Below are positions 14,769-22,953 of a stretch of DNA of 40,396 nucleotides, in pieces. This stretch comes from an uncultured Bacteroidia bacterium (GTDB taxonomy: Bacteria; Bacteroidota; Bacteroidia; Bacteroidales; UBA932), in the NCBI GenBank assembly GCA_902785065.1, contig CACZXH010000017.1:1-40396 (forward strand). The letters are read 5' to 3'. The translations under genes were made by a program, and so were the position numbers. The notes under the pieces are model-generated. The model made no database searches. It was not told the origin of the DNA and saw only the letters and a list, made by a program, of their open reading frames with translations. Position 1 is the first letter of the stretch, and each line of letters begins with the position of its first letter.

Positions 14769-15923
14769 TTACACGTGCTCTACTTCGGGGTGGAGTTCTA
14801 TGCCATACTTTTCCCGGATCGTGCCGATGACCCGCCGTTCCAGGGCGACGATCTCCTCCGGAGTGGCGGCCCCGGTCGCATTGACGATTACGAGTGGCTG
14901 CTTCGGATAGACCTGTGCGCCGCCGAGACGCATGCCCTTGAACCCGCACTGGTCGATCATCCAGGCGGCCGGCACCTTCACTTTCTCGCCCACATCGTAG
15001 TGCGGCACCTCATAGTCCGGGCCGTTCTCCGCCTTTGCAATGGACACAATCCGCTCGAAATGCTCCCTGTCGATGACCGGATTGCAGAAGAAGCTCCCCG
15101 CGCTCCCGATCTCCTTCGGGTCCGGCAGCTTCTGCTCCCGGATGCCGATGATGGTATCTCGGATGAATTGAGGCGTTAAGTTTTCATCGGGGATAGAGGG
15201 TATGGGGTCTGAAACCCTCCGGTCGCTTTGCGACCTCCGTCCCTCCCATAAATGGGCCCCTCCCTCTAATAAGCCGAGGGTGGCATAGGTTTCAGACCCC
15301 ATACCCTCTATCCTCCTCTCAATTGCCTTGCGGACGCCGCCGTAGTCCAGCTTGGGCTGGGGGACGGTGGAGAGGCGGAAGGTGACGGCGATGATGATGT
15401 AGCGGCCCTTCCAGTCCGTCTTGAAAAGAGAGGTCCGATAGCCGTAGCCGCAGTCCGCGCTCGGAATGTCCACGAAGCGGCGCTCCTGCCGGTCGAAGGC
15501 ATGGACCGTGTCGATAATATCCTTCGCCTCCACGCCGTACGCGCCGATGTTCTGCACCGCGCTGGCGCCCACTTCGCCGGGGATCAGCGACAGGTTCTCC
15601 GGGCCCCAGAGGCCCTCTGCGGCCGCCCAGGCGCAGAAGTCGTCAAAGACGACGCCTGCGGCGACGCGGACGACGAGATGCCCGGTCGAGCCGGGCATGA
15701 CGGAACGTCCCTGGTTCGCCATGCGCAAGACGGTGCCGGGGAAGTCGCCGGTGAAGAGGAGGTTCGAGCCTCCGCCCATCACGAAGAGGGGCTGCGGAAG
15801 GGCGTTGAAGTCCAGCGTGAGCAGGTCCTCCGGGTCCGTCACCTCCACATACAAACGGCAGGACACCCTCATACCGAAGGTGTTCTGCCGGGAAAGGTCG
15901 TATGCTTCGTGCCTGATAATCAC
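14769..15923 (-). CDS. murB: UDP-N-acetylenolpyruvoylglucosamine reductase with two palindromic insertions
   Basis: Reduces the MurA product to UDP-MurNAc with FAD and NADPH. The start is a GTG at 15923 directly after the aspS TAA. FAD-binding elements are near residues 20-60 and 90-130 ('MGGGSNLLF', 'SLIPGEVGASAVQNIGAYG'), with the C-terminal 'KLPDPKEIGSAGSFFCNPV' containing the catalytic Ser. At 384 residues it is about 45-50 longer than homologues I recall. The excess matches two palindromes: residues about 75-83 ('VMPGSTGHL', family A) and about 204-244 (family C, exactly 123 bp, 41 codons) between 'VRKAIE' and 'LTPQFIRDTI'. The catalytic motifs remain intact, so it is probably functional. 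Confidence 0.92.
   Translation of the reverse strand: MIIRHEAYDLSRQNTFGMRVSCRLYVEVTDPEDLLTLDFNALPQPLFVMGGGSNLLFTGDFPGTVLRMANQGRSVMPGSTGHLVVRVAAGVVFDDFCAWAAAEGLWGPENLSLIPGEVGASAVQNIGAYGVEAKDIIDTVHAFDRQERRFVDIPSADCGYGYRTSLFKTDWKGRYIIIAVTFRLSTVPQPKLDYGGVRKAIERRIEGMGSETYATLGLLEGGAHLWEGRRSQSDRRVSDPIPSIPDENLTPQFIRDTIIGIREQKLPDPKEIGSAGSFFCNPVIDREHFERIVSIAKAENGPDYEVPHYDVGEKVKVPAAWMIDQCGFKGMRLGGAQVYPKQPLVIVNATGAATPEEIVALERRVIGTIREKYGIELHPEVEHV
15191..15313. repeat. Family C multi-hairpin element inside murB
   Basis: Perfect 26 bp inverted-repeat arms at 15191-15216 and 15288-15313 enclose a core with GGTCGC-TTT-GCGACC, CCC-ATAAAT-GGG, GGGCCCCTCCC (15254-15264) and GCCGAGGGTGGC (15273-15284). The core is nearly identical to the copy at 28058-28169, whereas the arms differ. 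Total 123 bp, in frame with murB. Confidence 0.85.
15675..15701. repeat. Family A unit inside murB
   Basis: GAGAT then GCCCGG-TCGAG-CCGGGC then ATGAC, 27 bp with a perfect 6 bp stem. In the murB frame (minus strand) it reads VMPGSTGHL. Confidence 0.75.
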
Positions 15924-17629
15924 TTATTCAGGCTTGACATTCAGGGCAATCTGGAGCTCATCCAGCTGGACCTGGTCGATCTCCGACGGGGAGTCGATCA
16001 TCACGTCGCGGCCCTGGTTGTTCTTCGGGAAAGCGATGTAGTCGCGGATGGAGTCGGAGCCGCCCATCAGGGCGCACACGCGGTCGAAGCCGAAGGCGAG
16101 GCCGCCGTGCGGCGGGGCGCCGAACTTGAAGGCGTTGATGATGAAGCCGAACTTGAGTTCCTGGAGCCGCCGCCGAGCTCGGAGCCGTTCAGGACGAAGT
16201 CATAGGCATTGGCACAGACGCGCTCGAGGTCTTCCTTCGCGTTGGAATAGAACCACTGCTCATGCTCCGGCTTGGGGGCCGTGAAGGGGTGGTGCATCGC
16301 GTAGAAGCGCTGGGTCTCGTCGTCCCACTCCAGGAGCGGGAAGTCCACGATCCACAGCGGGGCGAAGACCTTCGGATCGCGGAAGCCCAGGCGGTTGCCC
16401 ATCTCCAGGCGCAGGACGCCGAGCATGGTCTGGACCTTGCGCTTGTTGTCGCCGGACATCACGAGGAGGAGGTCACCGGGCTGCGCCTCGGCGGCCGCGG
16501 CGATCTTTGCGAGGTCCTCGGGGCCGTAGAACTTGTCGATGGAGGACTTGTAGGAGCCGTCCGCGTTGACCCGGATGTAGATGAGGCCCTTGGCGCCCAC
16601 CTGCGGGCGCTTGACCCACTCGGTGAGCTCGTCCACCTGCTTGCGGGTGTATTCGGCCGCGCCGGGCACGGCGATGGCGCCGATGTAGGCCGCGCCGTCC
16701 AGGACGCCGAAACCCTTACCCTTGGCGACGTCCGTCAGTTCGTGGATCTTCATCCCGAAACGAACGTCGGGTTTGTCGGAGCCGTAGTTGTCCATCGCGT
16801 CGTACCAGGTCATCCGCGGAAGCGGATTGGGGATGTCGACGCCCAGGACGTTCTTGAACAGGGTGCGCATCATCTCCTCGAAGTTGTTCAGAACGTCTTC
16901 CTGCTCGACGAAGGACATTTCGCAGTCGATCTGCGTGAATTCCGGCTGGCGGTCCGCACGGAGGTCCTCGTCGCGGAAGCAGCGGACGATCTGGAAGTAG
17001 CGGTCATAGCCGGCCACCATCAGCAGCTGCTTGAAGGTCTGGGGACTCTGCGGGAGGGCGTAGAACTGGCCCGGATTCATGCGGGACGGGACCACGAAAT
17101 CGCGGGCGCCTTCCGGCGTGGACTTGATCAGGTACGGGGTCTCGATCTCCATGAAGCCCTTGGCGTCCAGGAAGTTGCGAATCTCGTGGGCCACGCGGTG
17201 ACGCAGGGTCAAAGCCCGGCGGAGCGGACCGCGGCGGAGGTCCAGGTAGCGGTATTTCATCCGGATGTCGTCGCCGCCGTCGGATTCGTCCTCGATGGTG
17301 AAGGGCGGGGTGACAGACTTGTTCAGGATGTTGATGGCGGACACCTTGATCTCGATGTCGCCGGTGGGCATCTTGCTGTTCTTGGCCTGGCGCTCGACCA
17401 CTTCTCCGACCGCCTGGATCACGAATTCACGGCCGAGGGAGGTGGCGGTGTCCACCAGGTCGGCGGGCGCGTCGGCCTCCACGACCAGCTGGGTGATGCC
17501 GTAACGGTCCCGGAGGTCGATGAAGGTCATGCCGCCCAGTTTGCGGGCTTTCTGGACCCATCCGGCGAGCGTCACGCGCTCTCCCTTGTTGCCGATGCGG
17601 AGTTCTCCGCAAGTGTGTGTACGATACAT
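15924..17629 (-). pseudogene. aspS: Aspartyl-tRNA synthetase, frame broken by a short deletion
   Basis: Charges tRNA-Asp. The N-terminal OB-fold anticodon-binding domain (residues 1 to about 110, '[21 protein letters not shown]') and the class II catalytic core ('[20 protein letters not shown]', '[20 protein letters not shown]') are normal, and the GAD insert domain is present. Near 16160-16165 the frame breaks: after 'NGSELGGGS' about 24 conserved residues (the 'RIH...MF..LGF' segment) are missing. Reading resumes one frame over as '[15 protein letters not shown]', then '[15 protein letters not shown]' (motif 3), ending TAA at 15924. Both halves are clearly aspS. Because the enzyme is normally essential, an assembly error or a second copy elsewhere is likely. 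murB follows without a gap. Confidence 0.9.
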
Positions 17630-17663
17630 ATCTTTCTCTTCGGTTTAACTTCAGATTAACTTA

Positions 17664-17671
17664 CAAAATTA
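17664..17671 (-). promoter_or_regulatory. -7 promoter box for aspS
   Basis: TAATTTTG on the minus strand, 34 bases upstream of the aspS ATG, in an AT-rich divergent spacer. It would also serve murB and murA if no terminator intervenes. No clear -33 element was found at the expected distance. Confidence 0.45.
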
Positions 17672-17686
17672 GCAAAAAAATATGAG

Positions 17687-17694
17687 TATCTTTG
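17687..17694 (+). promoter_or_regulatory. -7 promoter box for ksgA
   Basis: TATCTTTG, 19 bases before the ksgA ATG at 17714, in the 84-base divergent region shared with aspS. Confidence 0.6.
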
Positions 17695-17713
17695 CAGGGA
17701 TAACCGATTTGAT

Positions 17714-18532
17714 ATGGAAGTACGCGCCAAGAAGGCCCTCGGCCAGCATTTTCTCACCGACCAGCGCATTGCGCAGGACATCGTCGCCGCCCTGAGATTT
17801 CTCGACTCCGCTCGAAATGACAAGAAAATGGATGTCCTGGAAGTGGGCCCCGGCATGGGGGTATTGACCCAGTATCTGCTGCAGCGGGAGGACATCGACC
17901 TGAAGCTCGTGGAGATCGATGGGGAGTCCGTGGACTACCTCCTCACGCACTTCGCCGGCATGCAGGGACGGCTCCTGCAGGCCGATTTCCTGCGCCTGAA
18001 ACTGGAGAAGATCTTCCCGGAGCGCTTCTCTGTCATCGGCAATTTCCCGTACAACATCTCCTCGCAGATCTTCTTCAAGGTCCTGGACTACCGCGAAAGC
18101 ATCCCGGAAGTCGTGTGCATGATCCAGAAGGAGGTCGCCGAGCGCATCGCCGAGGGGCCGGGGTCCAAGACCTACGGCATCCTGTCGGTGCTGCTGCAGG
18201 CGTGGTACGACATTGAGTACCTGTTCAGCGTGGGCTCGGGCTGCTTCGCCCCGCCGCCCAAGGTGGAATCGGCCGTCATCCGCCTCACGCGGAACGGCCG
18301 CACGGACCTGGGCTGCGACGAAAGCCTGTTCCGGGCCGTCGTGAAAACCGCCTTCGGCCAGCGCCGGAAGATGATGCGGAACCCGCTCAAGCCCCTCATC
18401 GCGGCCAAGGCCGCCCGCGAGGGATGGACCGACGAGGAAAAGGCGGCCTTCACCGCCAATCCGGTGTTCGAGCGCCGGCCGGAAACCTTATCCGTGGAAG
18501 ACTTCATCGACCTGACGAACCTGTTGACCTAG
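17714..18532 (+). CDS. ksgA: 16S rRNA dimethyladenosine methyltransferase with a palindrome insertion
   Basis: Dimethylates two adjacent adenines in the 3' hairpin of 16S rRNA during small-subunit maturation, using SAM. The 272-residue protein has the family N-terminus 'KKALGQHFLTDQRIAQDIV', SAM motif I 'VLEVGPGMGVLTQYLL' (41-56) and the catalytic 'NFPYNISSQIF' (110-120). Between the first helix and motif I, residues about 27-36 ('RFLDSARND') are encoded by a family A palindrome at 17794-17822; homologues normally have only a short linker here. The rest is of normal length, so function is probably kept. Convergent with the transglutaminase lipoprotein, 13 bases apart. Confidence 0.94.
   Translation: MEVRAKKALGQHFLTDQRIAQDIVAALRFLDSARNDKKMDVLEVGPGMGVLTQYLLQREDIDLKLVEIDGESVDYLLTHFAGMQGRLLQADFLRLKLEKIFPERFSVIGNFPYNISSQIFFKVLDYRESIPEVVCMIQKEVAERIAEGPGSKTYGILSVLLQAWYDIEYLFSVGSGCFAPPPKVESAVIRLTRNGRTDLGCDESLFRAVVKTAFGQRRKMMRNPLKPLIAAKAAREGWTDEEKAAFTANPVFERRPETLSVEDFIDLTNLLT
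17794..17822. repeat. Family A unit inside ksgA
   Basis: GAGAT then TTCTCGA..CTCGAA arms then ATGAC. It is read in frame in ksgA. Another unit, in the lipoprotein gene at 21063-21089, ends with the same residues (ARND) despite a different frame at its start. Confidence 0.7.
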
Positions 18533-18545
18533 TCCTTTCCTTAAT

Positions 18546-21257
18546 CTAGAGTTTCGCAACGGTGGCAGCAAGCTGCTCGCCGAGGCCGATGGTGTAGCCT
18601 TCGGACAGGAAGAACACGCGGTTGAAGGTGTCCGCGAGGATGACGAGCGGGAGGCGGGTTGGCGCGCCGGAGGCGCTCTCCGGGCCGACCTTCATGCCCT
18701 TTTCGATGCCCTTCTGAACGGCGCCATCCGTATCCAGGCCCAGGACGATGGTCGAGGGCAGAATGCCGTAGCGGCCTTCAGACATCTCCACCTGGAGGCG
18801 GTGCATGGCCTTTTCGTCGGAGCACAAGAGTACAATCGGACGGCCCCAGGCTTCGAGTTTCTCGCTGGCAACCGCCAGGTCGCGGAGGACGTGGTTCGTG
18901 GGCTCCTTGCCGGGCTCGAGAATGGCCAGGGCGTAGTGGCCGCGGCCGCAGGCGGAGAGGATCGATGTCTCTGGCTTCGCTTCTTCTGCAATCACATCAC
19001 CATACTCGCTTTTCGCCAGTTCGACCGGGCGGAACTTTGTTTCGGCGTCGAAGGAGCCGATGACCGGGACTTCATTCTCGCTGGCGCGGAGAACGAGGTC
19101 ACAGACGGTCTCCTGGCCGGCGACGACGTCCACGAACACCATTGACACCGGGACGGTGCCGCTGGAAAGGCGGTTGCCGGAGACGAGCAGATAGCGGCCC
19201 TCCTCGAGCGGATAACCCTTCTTGAACACATGGGCCCAGTCCATGCCGCCGCCCATGTCCACCTCGCCTTCGTCGAACTCCATCAGGCGCGGGCGCCCGT
19301 TCTCGATCCTGGAAAGAGAGAAATGGCTGTAGTACTTGGGGTTGTCGACGACCTTGTCCGGGGTGTAGGTGATGCGGAGCATGCCCTTCGGGGCGGCCAC
19401 GGCCGGGCCGGCGCCGTCAAAGTCCACGTCCAGCCAGTCGCCGTCGGTACGGTACTGGATCTTGCCGTTCACGGGGTTCTTCTGCGCCTCGATGCCGCGG
19501 GTGCGGGCCAGGGCGACGAAGAAGATGCCGCGGGAACGCGGATCCGCCACGCCGATTTCATAGACGCCGATCGGGGACATCGGGATGGACCAGGCCTTGG
19601 GGTCGTCCAGGACGGTGATGTTGCTCCGCACCCATGTCACGACATCCTGCGGATTATGCAGGTCCTCCAATTGCTCGATATTCCCGAAGAAGGTCTTGTA
19701 CGGGCTCAGGAACTCGTTCTCCACACGCGGGCCGATGACGGCCTCCTGATCGTTATAGCTGTCCAGCAGATTCTCCAGCGTGATGTCATGGAAGTCCTTC
19801 CGGCTCAAGGTCTGGAAGAGATACTCCACGCGGGCGTGGTCTTCGGCCTGGGCCATGAAGGCCTCAATGGTGCGCCAGTTACCGCGGGACCACTCGATAG
19901 GGAACACCATGTGGTGGCCGTAGCCGTGCTCCTGCGTGAAGGCCAAGGCCTGCTCGTGCGTCGGGAAGGTGGCTTCGTAGGCGTGGCGGAGGGAATCTTC
20001 ATAAGCAAAGCGGCGGTCATTCTCCGCCCGCTGCGCCGGCGTCACCTCCGGCAGCCGGACGTTCTCCGGCGGCGGGACGATGTCGAATGCATCCTTGTCA
20101 GGGACCCGTCCCAGCGAGACCGTCACTTCCTTATCCTTGCCGAAGGAGCACTTGGCGTAGCCATAGGCGCCGTCCTTCGAGGCCCAGACGAGCAGGTCGC
20201 CGAGGCCGGAGGAAAGGAAGGTGCGGCCGTCGGCATCCGTATACTTGGAAACAGCCGGATAGAACTCCGCGTAATTGTAGATACAGAAATCCACGCGGGC
20301 GCCCTCCACGGGCTTCCCGGCGGCATCGACCACCCGGAAATCAGCCCGGGCAGTGGTGGCGTAATTGTCGATGAGGTTGACTTCCGTGTAGTTCGGGCTT
20401 TCGAGCACGACCTCCTCCGGGCCGTCATAACGGCCGAAGACCTTGGTGTGCATCAGCATCGCGCGGGAGGCGGGGGCGTTGAACCAGCCGAGGTCCAGCA
20501 CCGGCTCCGGCTCGCAGGCGCCGATAAAATGCCACTCTCCGTCAGCCCAGGCTTCAACCCAGGCGTGGTTGTCGTCGGTATGGGCCCACCGAGGGGTATA
20601 CACCTGGCGGGCGGGAATACCCACGGACCGCAACGCGGCGACGCAGAAGGTCGATTCCTCGCCGCAGCGGCCCAGCGCGTTCATCACCGAGGCCAGCGGG
20701 GACGAAGTCCGCGCATCCGACGGCTGGTAAGTCATCTTTTCATGGCACCAGTGATTCACCTCGAGGATCGCATCCTTCATGGACATACCCTTTACCCGCG
20801 GAGCGATTTCGCGGTTGAAGGCTACGCGGGACGTGTCCAGGTTCTCGTTATTCACGCGGAGGGGCAGCACGAAGTGGCGGAACTCGCGCTCCGGCACCTT
20901 CCAGCCCATTTCTTCCCGGATGCGGAACGTCGCCCGCACCTGGTCCACGTAATACGACACCGGATAATCCGTCACGTCCGCCAGCGGCATGTAGGCATAG
21001 AGGAATTCCAGCGCCTCGCGCTCGGCGAGAGATGGCCGGTCGGGCCCGGCCGGGACGGCCTCGTCATTCCGGGCCTGACCCGGAATCTCCACGACGTGTG
21101 CCAGCGCGCTGTCGTTCGCCGCCATCCGGGCTTCGTAATCGGCGTGCACCGCTTCGCGGTACGCCTTGTCCGTCATGAAATGTGTTTCGCGGCCGCCGCA
21201 GGCAGCCACCAGGGCCATGGCAAGCCCCGCTACGATGAATTTCCCCTGTTTTGTCAT
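18546..21257 (-). CDS. Transglutaminase-domain lipoprotein
   Basis: A 903-residue predicted lipoprotein. The start at 21257 (MTKQGKFIVAGLAMALVAAC) gives a signal peptide with lipidated Cys at 20; the upstream extension is rejected. The transglutaminase-like triad is visible: Cys about 198 in 'GRCGEESTFCVAALRSVGIP', His about 231 in 'DDNHAWVEAW', and an acidic residue near 'FIGACEP'. A carboxypeptidase-regulatory-like domain follows ('VDAAGKPVEGARVDF'). The C-terminal part, about 420-903, I do not recognise; its end has a short thioredoxin-like flavour. A family A pair (21029-21089) encodes residues about 57-76, between the lipid anchor and the first domain. Substrate unknown; envelope location inferred. 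Confidence 0.82.
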   Translation of the reverse strand: MTKQGKFIVAGLAMALVAACGGRETHFMTDKAYREAVHADYEARMAANDSALAHVVEIPGQARNDEAVPAGPDRPSLAEREALEFLYAYMPLADVTDYPVSYYVDQVRATFRIREEMGWKVPEREFRHFVLPLRVNNENLDTSRVAFNREIAPRVKGMSMKDAILEVNHWCHEKMTYQPSDARTSSPLASVMNALGRCGEESTFCVAALRSVGIPARQVYTPRWAHTDDNHAWVEAWADGEWHFIGACEPEPVLDLGWFNAPASRAMLMHTKVFGRYDGPEEVVLESPNYTEVNLIDNYATTARADFRVVDAAGKPVEGARVDFCIYNYAEFYPAVSKYTDADGRTFLSSGLGDLLVWASKDGAYGYAKCSFGKDKEVTVSLGRVPDKDAFDIVPPPENVRLPEVTPAQRAENDRRFAYEDSLRHAYEATFPTHEQALAFTQEHGYGHHMVFPIEWSRGNWRTIEAFMAQAEDHARVEYLFQTLSRKDFHDITLENLLDSYNDQEAVIGPRVENEFLSPYKTFFGNIEQLEDLHNPQDVVTWVRSNITVLDDPKAWSIPMSPIGVYEIGVADPRSRGIFFVALARTRGIEAQKNPVNGKIQYRTDGDWLDVDFDGAGPAVAAPKGMLRITYTPDKVVDNPKYYSHFSLSRIENGRPRLMEFDEGEVDMGGGMDWAHVFKKGYPLEEGRYLLVSGNRLSSGTVPVSMVFVDVVAGQETVCDLVLRASENEVPVIGSFDAETKFRPVELAKSEYGDVIAEEAKPETSILSACGRGHYALAILEPGKEPTNHVLRDLAVASEKLEAWGRPIVLLCSDEKAMHRLQVEMSEGRYGILPSTIVLGLDTDGAVQKGIEKGMKVGPESASGAPTRLPLVILADTFNRVFFLSEGYTIGLGEQLAATVAKL
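21029..21089. repeat. Inverted pair of family A units inside the transglutaminase lipoprotein gene
   Basis: Left unit 21029-21056: GAGAT, GGCCGG/CCGGCC arms. Right unit 21063-21089: GTCAT, TCCGGG/CCCGGA arms, ATCTC. The spacer is 6 bases. On the minus strand it reads in frame as 'EIPGQARND' and 'AGPDRPS'. The layout is the same as at 13401-13460. Confidence 0.75.
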
Positions 21258-21302
21258 AGTTGACGAATTTACGAAACTTTTTGCAAAATCCGGCGGATGG
21301 TC

Positions 21303-21310
21303 TATCTTTG
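21303..21310 (+). promoter_or_regulatory. -7 promoter box almost touching the start codon
   Basis: TATCTTTG with only 5 bases between it and the ATG at 21316. If used as drawn, the transcript would begin at or beside the start codon (leaderless). Confidence 0.6.
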
Positions 21311-21315
21311 CGCTT

Positions 21316-21840
21316 ATGAAAAAGTGGATTCTCATCGCGGCCGCCCTCCTGACCGGCATCGCCGCCCAGGCGCAGCCCAACCGGTACTATGTTGGCGGAA
21401 ACATTTCTTTCGGCGCCAGCAACTACGGCACCAGCATTGTCTTCTATCCGGAAGTGGGTAAACGGGTGAACGACTGGCTGATGGTCGGTCTCGCCGCCGG
21501 ATTCGACTGGAACAACATCTCCAGCGAGTCGGATTTCACGATGGGCCTGATCCCGCATGTCCGCGGCTACCTCCCGGTCTATGGGCGTTTCGGCTTGACC
21601 GGCGACACTTATTTCGCCGCCCGGTGGACCCGCCGTCGGGGATATGAACCGCTCATCAACAACCAGACGCTGGGGTTCCGCCCGGGTATCTACTTCCCCA
21701 TCGGCAACGTCACCCTCTCCACGCAAATCGGCTTTTTCGGCTGGACCCGCACCGGCTATGGAAACGGAAACGCGAGCTCCCGGTGGCAAGCCCGCCTGGA
21801 AGCCCGCGATATCCTGATCGGGGTGCTGTTCAACCTATAG
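21316..21840 (+). CDS. Small outer-membrane beta-barrel protein
   Basis: A 174-residue protein with signal peptide MKKWILIAAALLTGIAAQAQ, cleaved after AQA. The mature part alternates hydrophobic and polar residues with many Gly and aromatic residues ('YYVGGNISFGASNYGTSIVF', 'LSTQIGFFGWTRTGYG') and ends 'ARDILIGVLFNL', a terminal barrel strand. It resembles the small 8-strand porin-family OMPs of Bacteroidota (OMP_b-brl). Function unknown. The start at 21316 is chosen for the signal peptide. Its TAG stop overlaps the convergent gene's stop, the two sharing the palindrome CTATAG. Confidence 0.8.
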   Translation: MKKWILIAAALLTGIAAQAQPNRYYVGGNISFGASNYGTSIVFYPEVGKRVNDWLMVGLAAGFDWNNISSESDFTMGLIPHVRGYLPVYGRFGLTGDTYFAARWTRRRGYEPLINNQTLGFRPGIYFPIGNVTLSTQIGFFGWTRTGYGNGNASSRWQARLEARDILIGVLFNL

Positions 21841-22920
21841 GACCAGCTTGTCCAGTTCCGCCCAGTGCTCCGGCGTCATCGACCCCGGCGTGAACAGGCA
21901 GATACCCGCAGCGCCGGCCTCCAGGGAGCCCTGGACGGCCGTGGCGATCTCTGAAGGGAGAAGCCCGTGGCCTTCCGGGTCCTTGATTTCTGCCTTGCGC
22001 TGCCACTCGCGGCAGATGAACAGGCCGGAGATGACGGGCACCTCGCCCGCCGCCTGAACCTCTTCCGCCGTAATCTCGGCGAGCCAGTCGGCCCCTTCCA
22101 GATAGAAATCATTGTAGTTCATCGGGAACACCATGTCGATGGGCCACTGGTCCCACTGCTGGCGCACCATCGGCACCGCCAGGGAGTTGGGGCCGGGGAA
22201 TACGTCGGCGCTGACCTTCTTGCCCATGGCGTGGACCGCGTCGCACACCTTCGACACCAGCGCGGTGATTTTCCCGCAACGGAACGCCGTCCACTCGGGC
22301 ACGGCCTGCGGATCCTCCGCCTGGAGAATGTCGATACCGGTCAGTTCCTTGAATTCATTCACGCAGCGGTCGCAGTAGCAATAGTCCGCCGGCGGATACG
22401 GGCCGTTGGAGAAGTCCAGGCCGTACTTGTCCCACAGGCCGCGGGCCAGGATGGCGTCGGCATAGCGGATGTAGTCCAGCTGGACATAGTCCACGTCGGG
22501 GACGGCGGCGATTTCCGTAATCATCGACACGATGAAGTCCTGGACTTCGGGGTTCGCAGGATCCAGGGCCTGATAGTACTGCACATAGGCCGGGAACTCG
22601 TCCGCGGACTGGCCGAGGCGGTTCACGCAGTACCAGTCGTGCGGTTTGCCGCTTTGCAGCATGCAGGGCTTCCAGGCGTGGTACTCGAGACCTTCCTCAT
22701 GGGCGATGGCGGAAACGGCCGGGATGTCGGCGAGGTCCGCCTGGACGCAAATGCCCGTGAAACCATGGGCCTTGTAATTCTGGAACTTGGCCCTTACCTC
22801 TTCCAGGTTCGGGTTCTTGCCGACGCTGTCCCATCCGTACAGGGGGATGGGGGCCTTCTTTTCGGAACAGGAGCAAAAGACGGCGACGGCCGCCAGCAAG
22901 CAAAGCAGGGTGTTTTTCAT
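21835..22920 (-). CDS. Glycosidase-like (TIM-barrel, GHL10-type) lipoprotein
   Basis: A 361-residue protein starting at 22920 (MKNTLLCLLAAVAVFCSCSE), with a lipoprotein signal and lipidated Cys at about 16 or 18. The rest looks like an (alpha/beta)8 barrel of the putative glycosyl hydrolase GHL10/DUF4015 type: 'KFQNYKAHGFTGICVQADL', 'EGLEYHAWKPCML', 'VQLDYIRYAD' with acidic residues at a strand end, 'KKVSADVFPG', 'DMVFPMNYNDFY', and a late 'GAAGICLFTPGSM'. The acidic residues in the DYIRYAD region are candidate catalytic residues by analogy; no substrate can be named. Monocistronic between the EF-G gene and the convergent barrel gene. Confidence 0.72.
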   Translation of the reverse strand: MKNTLLCLLAAVAVFCSCSEKKAPIPLYGWDSVGKNPNLEEVRAKFQNYKAHGFTGICVQADLADIPAVSAIAHEEGLEYHAWKPCMLQSGKPHDWYCVNRLGQSADEFPAYVQYYQALDPANPEVQDFIVSMITEIAAVPDVDYVQLDYIRYADAILARGLWDKYGLDFSNGPYPPADYCYCDRCVNEFKELTGIDILQAEDPQAVPEWTAFRCGKITALVSKVCDAVHAMGKKVSADVFPGPNSLAVPMVRQQWDQWPIDMVFPMNYNDFYLEGADWLAEITAEEVQAAGEVPVISGLFICREWQRKAEIKDPEGHGLLPSEIATAVQGSLEAGAAGICLFTPGSMTPEHWAELDKLVL

Positions 22921-22938
22921 ATTGTCATGCGGTTTGTG

Positions 22939-22946
22939 CAAAAATA
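22939..22946 (-). promoter_or_regulatory. -7 box for the glycosidase-like lipoprotein, inside a terminator T-run
   Basis: TATTTTTG on the minus strand, 18 bases before the ATG at 22920. It overlaps the T-rich tail of the terminator hairpin at 22954-22978, so one stretch may end one transcript and start the next. Confidence 0.5.
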
Positions 22947-22953
22947 ACAAAAA

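Noticed and set aside
15191-15313. Family C as an integron attC site, group II intron or intein.
   Set aside because: No integrase, reverse transcriptase or splicing domain is present, the element is short, and the frame runs through it as ordinary codons.
19230-21263. Long open frame on the plus strand opposite the transglutaminase lipoprotein (also similar ones opposite GH127, the EF-G paralogue and the C69 peptidase).
   Set aside because: Compositions rich in Arg, Gly, His and Val with no domain pattern, exactly opposite recognisable genes. In GC-rich DNA with strong third-position bias, antisense frames stay open by chance.
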